DNA of 64,000 nucleotides, from positions 12,028,001-12,092,000 of the forward strand of contig CP053148.1 in assembly GCA_014607495.2 (NCBI GenBank). The letters run 5' to 3'. The position numbers and the translations under genes are program-made. Shown here piece by piece: positions 46,646-57,442 of this stretch (positions are counted from its first letter, which is position 1; each line of letters starts with the position of its first letter). The notes beneath the pieces were generated by a model. It worked only from the letters and a program-made list of their open reading frames with translations. It ran no database searches and was not told the origin of the DNA. Source of the stretch: Carposina sasakii (lineage: Eukaryota; Arthropoda; Insecta; Lepidoptera; Carposinidae).

Positions 46646-46838
46646 TCTATACATATATAAAATTGTAACGGATCGATGTTTGTGCACGCTAATCTCAAAA
46701 ACGGCTAGACTGATTTCGACGCAGTTTTCAGGAATATATTGTAACAGGTCCCACTTAACATATAGGCTACTTTTTATCCTGGGAAAATGTATTTATCCCG
46801 GATAATTTCGACATTTTGTTTTTTCTGCAGTCCACTAG
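46646..46838 (+). mobile_element. Non-autonomous Helitron lacking the 3' hairpin (193 bp)
   Basis: Starts TCTATACATATATAAAA after A and ends ttttctgcagtccaCTAG before T. Compared with 30,179-30,509 the hairpin cgcggacggagtcgcgggcg is missing, and the first third is also deleted. Confidence 0.75.
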
Positions 46839-46871
46839 TTATAAATATGTTTTAAGAAATAAAAAATTCTT

Positions 46872-46943
46872 CACCGGAGTAGGACTCGAACCCACGACCT
46901 CTCGCATTCCGTGCAGAGCTCTCACCAACTGAGCTACCGGGTC
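46872..46943 (-). tRNA. tRNA-like domain of a repeat, unit 4
   Basis: On the minus strand: GACCCGGTAGCTCAGTTGG, then GAGAGC, then the ACGGAAT loop, then GTGGGTTCGAGTCCTAC and a T-rich run (gaattttttattt). Upstream (46,944-46,965) the body phrase appears as gagatggtcatccgagtaat, lacking aaaattcgt found in the others. Same U33-less loop as units 1-3. Confidence 0.6.
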
Positions 46944-47714
46944 AATTACTCGGATGACCATCTCCTTTAAACTTTTTATTCTATGTTATAGATTCTCAAA
47001 CTTTTAGAAAAGTTTACATTATTAATAAAGAAGCTCAAAATAACAACAAATGTATGAACCATATGTCACTTTATTATGTATATTCTCTTAGGTATAATGC
47101 ATGATAATAAGTAATCGTAGAACTTATGAAAGTTTTTGAAAAGTTGGTCGATAAAGTCTCACGTATTCGAGATGGTCGCAGGTATGTACCTCTCCAAAAT
47201 TAAATGGAAATAAGCATCGCAATTCTATCGCCCGTGGAAGTTTTGCCCAAATATCGATATCACATGTTCAAGTTTCGCACCGAAAATTTTAACCAAATAC
47301 ATACGTTAATAGAATAGTTTAGTCTGACTCCCGTAAGTATACTGAACAGTTGTATAAACTTTGCTATAGTATTGAATACTTCTCAAAGTGCGGCAAGAAC
47401 TTGCACTGAAGAGACTGTTAGTAATTCCGATACTATTTTACTAATAGGTACAGCACAATAGTACAGCTTTTGCGAAGACTACCTCTCCTCGTAGTTCTTG
47501 TTTGAGTGAGATGTACTTTTAGAACACTCGGTAAATTATAGGCCTTTTATATGTAGGTAGCAAACAAGTCCAGTATGACAAACTTAACCTTCATCCTTAA
47601 ACTATACCTGTAATCAACTTAGAGCCAATTTTTCTAATGATCAGACAGCTTATCTTTAGGATAACGTTGATAGTGTCTCACCTTGATCAAGTTTTAGAGA
47701 ATTTAGCATCAAAT
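46944..47714. other. No gene seen
   Basis: AT-rich, with the repeat phrase accttgatcaagttttagag near 47,680. Confidence 0.45.
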
Positions 47715-47825
47715 TTATCATACTCATCTAATGGAAAAACGAGCCATACTATCAAACATTTGCTTCCAAAAAGGCCGTGCTCGTCTTGTTGTCGTGGCCG
47801 TCTAGTGGAAAAATGCCCATTGGCC
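47715..47825. mobile_element. Part of a GGGCGTTTTTC-family MITE
   Basis: tctaatggaaaaacgagcca and ggccgtctagtggaaaaatg correspond to the right half of 2,580-2,741; the left half is missing. Frames on both strands are artefacts. Confidence 0.6.
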
Positions 47826-47936
47826 GAAATTTGCAGAGGAAACCTAATCAAAGCTGTACCCAACGAACTGCGAGAAAAATGGCTCATTTCAAGATGTCGT
47901 TTGAGGACATTTCGGTAGAACAATTGTTCACCGTGA

Positions 47937-48310
47937 AAATAACTATCTCGTCAAGTTACATGTTTTACCAAATATAGAGTAAAATCAGTAGATTTCGGAA
48001 ATATTCTGTGTAAAAATAGTGTTGCTACCTACCTACATGTGTTAGCACATGTCGGTTTGTGTAATTGCTTATACTTATAATTGACATCTTTTTCGCTATA
48101 TAGACAGAAATATAAGAGACAGATTGAGTTGAGTGGAATCCTGATTACTCTCGCATATAAAGTTGACCGATAATTCCAATTTATAATATATTATGTTAGG
48201 TAGGTATTTATAAGTTTTATCGTAAAAATGTTAGTAGTTAATTAAATCTAAAAAGATATTTGTCGAAAACAATCTAGTATTTATTAGAAGCAGGTTGGTC
48301 TAAGGTAATA
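47937..48310 (+). repeat. Tandem duplication I, upstream (shorter) copy
   Basis: Shares long exact stretches with 48,440-48,970, such as gtaaaaatagtgttgctacc and tgagttgagtggaatcctga, but lacks several blocks of 5-40 bp present there. Confidence 0.85.
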
Positions 48311-48319
48311 TCGTACAAA

Positions 48320-48440
48320 ATAAATACAAGAGGTAAGAACAGATTTCATGTGTCCCGTCTCCGCAAAGGTAAATCATTCATGGGTCAATGTATACTTCTC
48401 TACAACAAGCTTCCAGAGGGCTACCTATCTATAAATTTAA
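48320..48440 (+). pseudogene. LINE RT C-terminal scrap
   Basis: Plus frame reads RGKNRFHVSRLRKGKSFMGQ, then CILLYNKLPEGYLSINLK, a typical C-terminal segment of a Jockey/CR1-like LINE. It lies exactly between the two tandem copies, so it may belong to the repeated unit's own LINE. Confidence 0.55.
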
Positions 48441-48970
48441 AAACATAACTATCTCGTCAATTTACGCAACATGTTTTACCAAATATATGTACCTATAGTA
48501 AAATCAGTAGTATTATATATTTAAGTTTTCGGAACTTGTACTATGTCAAATATATATTTTTTTATATTTTATGTGTAAAAATAGTGTTGCTACCTACCTA
48601 CATGTGTTAGCACATGTCGGTTTGTTACTTGTAATTGCTTATACTTATAATTGATTCATCAAAATTTATTTTTTTCGCGTAAAGTGATGTTTTTTGGTAG
48701 ATAGTATAGACAGAAATATAAGAGACAGATTGAGTTGAGTGGAATCCTGATTACTCTCCTCTATACATATAAAGTTGACCGATAATTCCAATTTATAATA
48801 TTTTATGTTAGGTAGGTATTTATAAGTTTTATCGTAAAAATGTTAGTAGTTAATTAAATCTAAAAATATATTTGCAAGCCATTTATAAATAATTTTTGAT
48901 TTTCGAAAACAATCTTCACTGAGATAGTATTTATTAGATCAGCAGACCTAATGTTGGTCTAAGGTAATAT
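48440..48970 (+). repeat. Tandem duplication I, downstream (longer) copy
   Basis: About 160 bp longer than its partner through extra blocks, for example one that includes gccatttataaataattttt, which also resembles 6,302-6,335. The unchanged blocks are almost substitution-free. Confidence 0.85.
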
Positions 48971-49294
48971 ACTAACAAAGAAACATTCAAATCGCATTAT
49001 TTACCTACCTCCTTTTTGTTTGGTAGCGGTTTCACACATAAGTAACATATAATACAATATTACACAATATCAACTATTATACTTAAGAGGAATATTACAG
49101 TATCTCATATTCTACCAAGAACATTAAAGAAACTTTTCTTATAAATTACCACAGAAAAAAATACGTGTTATAAAAAATACACAATATCGCGGGCTTGGCT
49201 TGCAAGCTTCAGTTTGCAGTCATGCCAGTCGCGCACCTTTTCACAAAGTTAAAAGTTCACACAAGGGAACCTCGCTACAAAAGGTCATAGACAA
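48971..49294. other. No gene seen
   Basis: AT-rich. Confidence 0.5.
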
Positions 49295-49440
49295 TGCAGA
49301 ACGACTGTTTTAATCTACTCTTGACTTGAATTATATTTTTTCCACAAAGTTAAAGATAAGAGATCAAGTTAAACTATTAGGGTAAAAAGTTGAGAGGTAC
49401 GAGTAATTAGTACCATGCCAGTAAAAAAGCTACTTCATTA
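49295..49440 (+). repeat. Tandem duplication II, upstream (shorter) copy
   Basis: Shares ttttttccacaaagttaaag and aactattagggtaaaaagtt with 49,690-49,915. It carries TACGAGTA (49,398-49,405) where the other copy reads ATA, and lacks blocks of 13 and ~65 bp. Confidence 0.8.
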
Positions 49441-49689
49441 ACCGACTTCAAAAAGAGAGGTTATCACCTTTTACCTCAGAACTCCGTCGTTTATGAACCG
49501 ATTTCAAAGTTATGGTAAAGTGGTCCCATATTCACCACATCAGGATCTGATGATGGGATCTTGGAGAAAAGGCAATCCTCAAATATTGTAACATGTAGTC
49601 TGTTTTTATATTTATTCGCTGGAATCTCAAAAGGTCATACGAGTAGTCCAATGCTACACATAATATAAAGAACTGATGATGGAGCTGCC
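49441..49689 (+). repeat. Dispersed repeat, aaccgacttcaaaaag family
   Basis: The start aaccgacttcaaaaagagag and the phrase acctcagaactccgtcgttt recur inverted at about 50,630-50,755. A common lepidopteran non-coding repeat; it separates the two copies of duplication II. Confidence 0.55.
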
Positions 49690-49915
49690 GACTGTTTAGT
49701 AATCTACTCTTGACTTGAAATTGTATGTTGCGTTATATTTTTTCCACAAAGTTAAAGATAAGAGATCAAGTTAAACTATTAGGGTAAAAAGTTGAGAGGA
49801 TAATTAGTACCTACGGCTAGCTAGTACCAAATTACGAGGAAATTGGCTAAAATGATACTTTACTTACCTAACTTACCTACATAATCTAAAAAAGCTACTT
49901 CATTTTGTAAACAAT
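49690..49915 (+). repeat. Tandem duplication II, downstream (longer) copy
   Basis: Partner of 49,295-49,440, with extra blocks such as ttgtatgttgcg and a longer stretch after ttagtacctacggc. Exact match elsewhere. Confidence 0.8.
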
Positions 49916-50399
49916 TTCCATGCGACAAGGTATTATTATATCGAGTAGGTGAACACCTGAAATACCGTTAAGCCTGGAAGATAAGCCTTTACTAGCAGCT
50001 ATCCAAATACTGATGTAATTACCGTAGTCTATCGGAGGCATTGTAAGGCAGGATGCTTCTGAGTGATGAGTTCTTGGTACAAAGTCTATCAAATTTAGCA
50101 GGTGCAGTTTCAATTTAGTACTTGCCACGTATGAACAGTGAACTAGATTGAGCCTGTCGGCCAGTAATAGGTTTCTATTTAATTACAGTTTCAGCTTTGG
50201 TATTTTAGGATATATTTCCTCTTCGCATAGAATATGAAACAGTCTATACCTATATTGCAGAGATATAATAACATCTACCTATAAATAAATAAATACGGTT
50301 GATATTTTATTGAAGGTGCAGTTTTAATTTTAACCGTTAAATTGATACTGGTATACTAAAAAATACCAACTATAAATGGCCAACTCTGCCCAACTCATC
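49916..50399. other. No gene seen
   Basis: The 77-residue minus frame here has no motif; AT-rich. Confidence 0.5.
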
Positions 50400-50605
50400 A
50401 TCTTCGGATGTCGGCGTAATATGTACTTTTCTTCCATTCATCCCTATTATTTAGCTTTACCGACACGGTATTACACGTAACTCCCGTGACCTGTTAGTAT
50501 TTCATCCATCCTGAACTAATTTGGTGCTTTAGATTTCGATCTATTTCACCATCCCCTTTTAAGACAGAGCTCAGGTACTTAAAGTTTGAGACTACCTATA
50601 TTATA
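50400..50605 (-). repeat. LINE scrap (RTE-like)
   Basis: cgcaatatctac-like start (gcgtaatatgtacttttctt) and taagacagagctcaggtact resemble the text at 43,045 and 2,860. Degraded; nothing useful translates. Confidence 0.45.
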
Positions 50606-50965
50606 AAAGTAAATTGAAATAGATTCATACACGACGGAGTTCTGAGGTAACACACTACCTATATACAAATAAAATATATAGACCAACACCTATTTGTTAT
50701 GTAGAAAATATATACGAATTGATAAACCTCTTTTTTGTTGGAAGTCGGTTTATAAGGCCGCTACAATCTCAATCACTACCTACCACTACTAATAACTAAT
50801 AACAGAGTCGCTTGCCGCTGTCTGTCCGGCCCTATGTATGCTTAGATCTTTCAAACTAGGGAACGGATTTTGATGCGGTTTCTTTAAATAGATAGAGTGA
50901 TTCACGAAGAAGGTTTATATGTATAGTATCAGCACTGCACCCGTGCAAATCCGGGGCGGGTCGTT
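50606..50965. repeat. Two dispersed repeats, both reversed
   Basis: 50,625-50,755 is the inverted aaccgacttc repeat (ends gttggaagtcggtttat). 50,815-50,965 is the reversed relative of 27,950-28,165. Confidence 0.5.
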
Positions 50966-52557
50966 CCCTAGTAAATAATAATTCAATGAAAACCACAATT
51001 GAATCGGGTGTTTCACGCTTTGACATCATACGAGTACCACATATATTTACGTGCACATATTATGCGGCGAGTTATTAGTTAATTAAATTACTGTGTGCGC
51101 GTGTAAACCTATCTCAGTTGTATACCGTGCTTCATTGACCGAACTCTCGACATCGTAATATTATGAACAATCAATTAACTATCACACTTAATTGAAGATA
51201 AGGCTACACGTTGGTTTTATATTGACTCACAAAGCTTAGCTTCCTTCTACCTTTTTGTATATAAACAGAAAGAGAATTAATAATTTTTCATTTCATTTCA
51301 AATTTAAAATTAGCTATGATTTAAGTTTTGATGCAAGTGGGGCTTTAATACTCTAGCCTCGGACAGACGTGATCAAAACAAAGTACCATTTTTGTAGTAC
51401 TTAACTGTCAGTACCAGTATCAGTGAAGTAGTAGATAACCAATTATGTTGGCACGTTGGTAGGTTGGGCACACTACCTGATAAGGTAGATCGGCTGATCA
51501 TCCTGTGTAAACTAAGATGGTCAACTGACCCCCCATAGGTACGCCATAGGTAGCCCTTAGTAGTTTTAAGTTAGTTATAGATATTTCTACCTTTTCTATC
51601 ATCTGATTATTTTATATAGATTTCTAATATCAATAGATTTTGGTGTAAAATAGAAAAAATCTCGATAAAACTTTCAGTGCTCTTTGTTTAATGTCCTGAA
51701 GCAAATGCCTGAAATCGGCACGTCAGTATGCACCTAATAGTTATTTAAAAACTGTACATGTATATGGATATTTCTTAAATTAAAGACAGATAAACGACGT
51801 ATGTAACTTAATTCAGTTTATCACGGGTTTCCTCAGCGATGTGATTACTTCGGGGATCACTACGTTCCCTACAACTTTTTCAAATTACAATTGAGCTATG
51901 ACAGATGTCGGCTCATCAATTATTATAGTTCCTTATTGTAATCGTGTGGATGTTTCCACCACCTTTGTTCATGGTGCTGAAGTACCATTCAAACGGAGTT
52001 TTTAATGTATTAAAAGATTTGTTAAAAGAGTATTCTTGTTTGACTTTCTTCATGGATTAAATGTTTTTTCACTTGCAGTCTTCTTGCTTGACTGGCGGAA
52101 GAAAGCAGTCCAATGCGCTTCCTTAGAAGTCAATTTTGATAATGAGTTTACAATATTGACCAATGAGGAGCTTATCGGGCTGGTTTTGGTGCCGATAGGA
52201 AGGTGCTGCTGTACTTCTCTCGTCTATCTATAACGCGACTTCATACTATCGTACTGAACGACACTCTAAAGTATTTAATTACCTAAGCCTAAAGTATTTA
52301 ATTTTTAAAAGACAAATTTTTCACACTTTCGTTATATTATAAAGAACAAATTAACTACAAACTACTAATATGAAAATAATTTGTCCGCTTAAGGTGCTTT
52401 TAAATTATTTTACGTATGTTCTTGCTCTTTTTCTTAACAACGCCGGATAGGTCACATCACCATAATTTCAGCCACAAGAAGTCATACCTACCAAAAGGAA
52501 CCGCATTGACTGGCCTCGTATTAAAAGGAGTTATCATTAATTTAAAGGCACCTTATA
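50966..52557. other. No gene seen
   Basis: AT-rich. The frame at 52,036-52,233 has no motif. An octamer TACGAGTA lies at 51,029-51,036. Confidence 0.5.
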
Positions 52558-52696
52558 CAGGGTGTTACAAAAGGGGTAAATAAAAATAGCCCACTGTAAC
52601 TTATCTACAAAATTAGTTGATTATTTTTTCAAATAGTATCGAGATTTTATATATTTTAATAGCGTTTCGCTTAACATACCGCTTTTGTGCAACCTG
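52558..52696. mobile_element. Small MITE (139 bp), CAGGGTGTTACAAAAG
   Basis: Left end cagggtgttacaaaaggggt, right end gcggtatg-type inverted copy (accgcttttgtgcaacctg). TA flanks. Confidence 0.65.
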
Positions 52697-52700
52697 TATA

Positions 52701-52941
52701 TAAGGTCTATCCAAAATTAGTGATTATTATCTTTTGACACTAAACTAGGTAGGTAAAAATAAACAACTTTCACTATGGGACCAACTCCGAAATATTGAAA
52801 ATAAAAATCTGCTGTTCCATACAATCTCGAATAATTACTGCACTGAAATGTATTGTATTGTATGTCCCATAGTGAAAGTTGTTTCTGTTTACCTACCTAG
52901 TTTTGTGTCAAAAGATAATCACTAATTTTAAATAGACCTTA
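52701..52941. mobile_element. Hairpin MITE (241 bp) with ~80-bp arms
   Basis: Arms start TAAGGTCTATCCAAAATTAG and end aactttcactatgggac. The arms agree apart from a few changes and one 3-bp gap. It abuts the MITEs on both sides. Confidence 0.85.
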
Positions 52942-52943
52942 TA

Positions 52944-53335
52944 CAGAATGTTTTTTCGTTGCCACCCTTAACGAAGGGTACGTACTCTATAGGTATACAT
53001 CAAATAAATAATAATATAAGTTGATGCCAAAGAAAATGCTGGGAAACAATGTAATTTCTTTTTGAAAAAAATAAATAAATTACTTGATCGGGCGTAATTT
53101 ATAGTGTCCAGTGTTTATTCTAGTTTTTTCATAGACAGATATTAATTATTTCTCGTGAAAAAATCTTGCTACACGCGTCAATGTATGCAGAAAAACGCAT
53201 TCTATTTACTCAACTTTGGACCGTAATATTTTAGAAACCAGACACTTCCCAGGTATGCTTCCATAGAGAAAAATGATCGTGATGATGAGGAGATTCCGAA
53301 GTTTTCGAGAACGTTGACGACCAAAAATCACCCTG
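52944..53335. mobile_element. TA-flanked MITE, CAGGGTG family, copy 5 (392 bp, reversed)
   Basis: Starts CAGAATGTTTTTTCGTTGCC, ends ..CACCCTG. Near 52,990 it reads tatacctatagag (minus-strand view) where the other copies read tatagag, a 6-bp gain of TACCTA type. Confidence 0.85.
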
Positions 53336-53435
53336 TAATAACATACATGATAGCCGCTTTTACAACAAAACCGTTGATCAAAAAGGACATAAAAACCTTT
53401 TTATAACGGTAATAATAGCTGCCTAATATTTATAT
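53336..53435. other. Spacer before the LTR
   Basis: AT-rich, nothing recognised. Confidence 0.5.
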
Positions 53436-53743
53436 TGTGGCGGACAATGCGACACCGCAAAATATAATACATATAGAGAGCAAAGCCGCGCGCGTTACTA
53501 TAGTCTCGCCGAAGAGCGAGCCACGCGCCGGCGCCCTACTGATGCATTCAAAGAATATACTTACTCTCGATGCATTCGGTCGCAGGCTCTCACAGCGAAC
53601 GCACGTCCGCTCGCCTTTGGCCATCGGCCATTTTTCTTGTGTATCTATAGTGTAGGTTGTGTTTTATATTCATTGTAAATATTTCTCCTGTAATATATAT
53701 CATACGACCATCAAGCTTGTACATTATTTCCAATACGCCTACA
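53436..53743 (+). repeat. Gypsy-type LTR (308 bp)
   Basis: Starts TGTGGCGGACAATGCGACAC and ends ..TACGCCTACA, giving TG..CA borders, and is followed two bases later by TGGTGACCCACGACGT, which has the TGG start of a tRNA-primed site. The two frames on opposite strands inside it are not genes. It contains a 19-bp insertion between two copies of GATGCATTC. I found no matching 3' LTR in the window. Confidence 0.6.
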
Positions 53744-54118
53744 ACTGGTGACCCACGACGTCCGAAGAACAGTGTATTTTCCTACAATGTCCACGGAAAA
53801 CTACAAAACTACCTAGGAAAAAACAAAAGCTCGGATGACAAGATAAATCAAGATTTTTTTTTGGCCAAACGGATTGAAATACTAAATTCCCAGGTTGCCA
53901 CACTGCTCGAAATTATAGAACAAGAGGAAACCCGTTCACATTATACACAATCCGCTGCCCGATCGAATCCTATTACTATTACTAGTACTATTGGGTATTT
54001 GGGTACTTTATCACAGGTCTCCGATGATGTTCTAAATCTGCCAGATACGAGCAATATGAGTACTTCATCGAAATATTCTGGTACCTCCATAATATCTAAA
54101 GAAAGTAATTATAACTAA
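53744..54118 (+). pseudogene. Possible gag start behind the LTR
   Basis: An open frame (its last ~125 codons lie after the LTR) includes KINQDFFLAKRIEILNSQVA and TLLEIIEQEE, a helix-forming, charged stretch, then a Ser/Thr-rich end and a stop at 54,116. I recognise no domain. Position just after an LTR and primer site suggests a gag remnant; no pol follows. Confidence 0.35.
53746..53761 (+). promoter_or_regulatory. Probable primer-binding site
   Basis: TGGTGACCCACGACGT directly after the LTR. The tRNA it matches was not determined. Confidence 0.5.
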
Positions 54119-55004
54119 ATCTGTTTTCGCTTTGAACATGATTTACTATGTTGGTCATACACTCGGATATGAGCTTATTTTTGAAAATTACTAAAAACCT
54201 ATAAAATTTTGAACTGTATCAGGCGTCACTATTCGGAAGTTCAAATCTCTATTGAGGGATCGCCCGCCACCGGGCCCTATACCCTCCGCTGACCCTCGGA
54301 TCTGCCTACTCATGATCACGAACACAAGACACTACAGTCGCAACGAAAATTTTATCAAAACGACTATACTCGTATCTGTTAAATGAAAATTCAGTACACT
54401 TGCTCAGAATCTAGATGACTCAGGTTGTATATTTTTGTCATTACATGCCAAATTTATAGCATTATGTCTTTTGCATACTATTCAATGAGAAATTTTCTTG
54501 CGCCTAAGACATCTTAGAGGTTTAATGTTATATGTAACTCACAATACTTATTAAATGATATTTTTTCTTATGTTAGATACTAATTTTATCTTGTCTCGTG
54601 TCAATAAGCAACGGAGGTTACGTAGTTTTCAAGAAAACCCAAACAGTTGTATAAGTCAAGTGTGTTCTCGTGTACTATATGAAGCATACCTCGTCAACAT
54701 TCATAGCATTCCAATACCCACAAAACTAACATTTATATGCCGCCCTTCACAAATACTGATCGATTACCTAACAATGGTCTAATCTAATGAGTCACAGTGT
54801 GACTGGTTGGGAATGATTTAAGGAAGGTCTCCCACCGTGTCACAGTGTGACTGGTGTGACTCGTTGGGAACAAGCGGAGTATTTTTGTATAAAGCCATCC
54901 GTATTTGACGGCTGGGCAAGCAGCTACCAAAACTCTTATGAGTTCGGCATAGTCGCGAATAGAACAAATGTAATTTCGAAAACTTAGTAATTAACTTTAC
55001 AATT
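54119..55004. other. No gene; short duplication
   Basis: gtcacagtgtgactgg occurs at about 54,790 and 54,839. A GC-rich patch at 54,230-54,310 (gggatcgcccgccaccgggc) is unassigned. Confidence 0.4.
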
Positions 55005-57245
55005 TTGCTTCGCTTATCTGTGGGTAGACTGATACTTAGATCATCCGTATAAAAATAAATCCCAAAAATTTACAAGATTGTCGCGGTAATAAACAACTTT
55101 TCTCATAATTGATTATGAAACCTAGACAATTAAGTAGTTTTAACGTTTCGTTAACATTACTAACACATTGTTCGTATACCTACATAACAAATCATCTAAA
55201 TAAAAAACTGATTTGTGACCTTGATATCTTAGGTACCTAAGCTACTACTTCTCTCATGACCTTTGTAAACACTCGGGGGGCAGTACACGAACCGAAAGGT
55301 AAGGCACAGAACTGGTAGGTAAAAGTCTTAGCTGAGTTATTGGGTCGAAATTGAAATTTTAAATATTTTCTGTCAGAATAACCGACGGGTATTTAGAAAT
55401 ATGCATCTTTTAAATCAATGGTTGCTAAATATCCATGGCGCGGTATTAATTTAAAGGCCGTTCGATAATCCTCCGTTTTAAATTTTTCTTATTTAAAGGC
55501 TGCAAATTTAAAATGAATCTCTTATCGCCATTAGGTTTTGGAGTGAGTAATATTTTGGAAATAAATTGATCTTTTGTTTCCGTACACTCACAAATAGCAC
55601 CTAACTTTTTAAGATTATTTATAGCCTTTAGCATGTCATTATTTTCGGTATATGAAAAGTTATTTTGAGGAACTTGATATTGGGTAACCATTGTTTTAAA
55701 AGGTACGAGTATATCCGTGTTTGATCCAGTCGAGTACGACTTTATTATTTGTGATCTTTAGCCAACAATCGTAAAAGTGGGTAAGTCTACCTGCATGTAT
55801 GTACCTGTGCTAACGTTGATTGTGAGGGGTGGCGCGAGTTTTGTCCTGGGTCGTAGCACGGTGTGGCGATTGCGACGTCGTCGGTGTTGTGTATGGGCGA
55901 CGACCAAAGGCCGTTAGAGGTAATCTCTTGTAGCCTCCTCGCCCCCCTCTGTTCGCTGGTGGGTACCGAGGAGGCGCTGACCAGTTTCCCTGATAGGAAC
56001 TTGGTTTAGAGCCGGACGGAGTAGCTGCGGTTTTTTGAGGTTTTGCTGGGGGTTTCTTGATTTGATGGCCCTGTTTTTCGATAACCTTAGCGGCCTTTAT
56101 CTTTTCCGATAGTGAATTACCGAACAAAGTTTCGTCCCTTTCAGATTCATTGATCATATTATGCAGAGACTTATCTAAGCTGGTCGTAATAAGCTTCACC
56201 CATTTCTGTGTTAGGGCATTATGATAATCACATAATAAACGACAGCCATTGCTGAGATGATCAAGATCAATTCCAAAAACTAAAAATACACTTAGTTGTT
56301 TATATATTTACGAAATGGCACTCTTTGTGAAAATAATTCCCATTTATATAATAGACTAAATAGTTATAGATATCGCCACAGAATCTGTGCCCCACCTGCC
56401 AAAACAGCCTTATTTCGTAAAAGCTTTCTTGGTATGGCACCTGTGATCTACAATAAACTGCCTGTATCTATTGTAGAAATTGATGACGATAGGAAATTTA
56501 GACATTCGCTCACAAGTTTTCTGGTGCATAAAGCATATAACACTATTAGTGAGTATTTAAACGATAAAACAAGGAATGTGGCATAGTTTTATAATTTTGT
56601 AATTTGTTTGTGACGTTATATCTGAATTTGTTTTGGTAATTTTAATAAAGAAAGTAGGTACTCGTAAATTTTTGCAAGCCATTGTCGGCGAAATAAGAGA
56701 CTCTAAAGCAAACTACTCGTAACACCAACTTCACCTTATTTTGTGCAAATAAAGTATTTTGAATTTGATGTTTCATGGCCTCGATTTTATTATCACTCTT
56801 TAGGAGGATGTCTAAGCCTTGATGGCTTATTGATATAATTGATGGCGGTAATTCCTACACCGAGCTGCTGTTGTGCAGCCGCGAGTGTCTTATCGCGGTT
56901 GCGTAACACCTTATCTATATTTTCTTTTGGCATTCCTTTCTTCAATAAGGGAAGCCATAGTTTAGTCAGAGTATCGTGAATATAATCAGGCGTATCAGGT
57001 ATCAATTCTCCAAGGGCCGATTCTAGCTTTGGATCCAAATCATTTGCAGGTTGCTCAGTTTCCAGTTTGAGTGCCGGTTGATCACCTTGATCGACTTTTT
57101 CGGCAAGTTCCAGGTTCGACACATGTGGCGATATGTTTTGTGTCACTGGTTGTAGCTCCTCAATAACTTCATTGTCGTAAGTTATATTTTTGGGAGCATC
57201 ATGGGCGACTTGACCTAAAATTACAGTTTTAAATTTTAGGTTCAA
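55005..57245 (-). pseudogene. DIRS-like retroelement, gag and RT remnants
   Basis: Minus strand from 57,245: a gag-like part with LTKLWLPLLKKGMPKENIDK and NRDKTLAAAQQQLGVGITAI, a later part (56,280-55,810) with WSAPPRYP and NRGGRGGYKR, then RT (55,691-55,005) with PNGDKRFILNLQPLNKKN, YLATIDLKDAYF, ALPFGSCTAPRVFTKVM and a YLDD box at 55,191-55,202. The PFG-x-x-TAPR-x-FTK form is typical of DIRS-type RT. Stops and frame changes are frequent, and no tyrosine recombinase or terminal repeat is visible. A LINE fragment interrupts it. Confidence 0.65.
56281..56780 (+). mobile_element. LINE 3' end inserted in the DIRS-like element
   Basis: The plus frame reads LYIYEMALFVK, then (56,370-56,586) KTALFRKSFLGMAPVIYNKL and SEYLNDKTRN before a stop, the C-terminus of a Jockey/CR1-like RT. 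About 190 bp of 3' sequence follow, ending in aaataaagtatttt. The DIRS-like gag is read on the other strand on both sides, so the LINE is younger. Confidence 0.7.
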
Positions 57246-57442
57246 TTAAATGCAGGTAGGTAGGTAATTCGAAAAAAAAACTCGAAAAACCATATTTTAG
57301 CTTTACGGTTGTGATATAGTAACTGAACGGTACATCTAATTCAGATGACCTAAATTTTCAAAAAATAGCATCTTTCTAGACTTGTCGTCTACCCTGATAC
57401 TAAACATATTGTACATATATTATGTACGATATAGTTAAAGTG
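57246..57442. other. Spacer
   Basis: AT-rich, nothing recognised. Confidence 0.5.
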
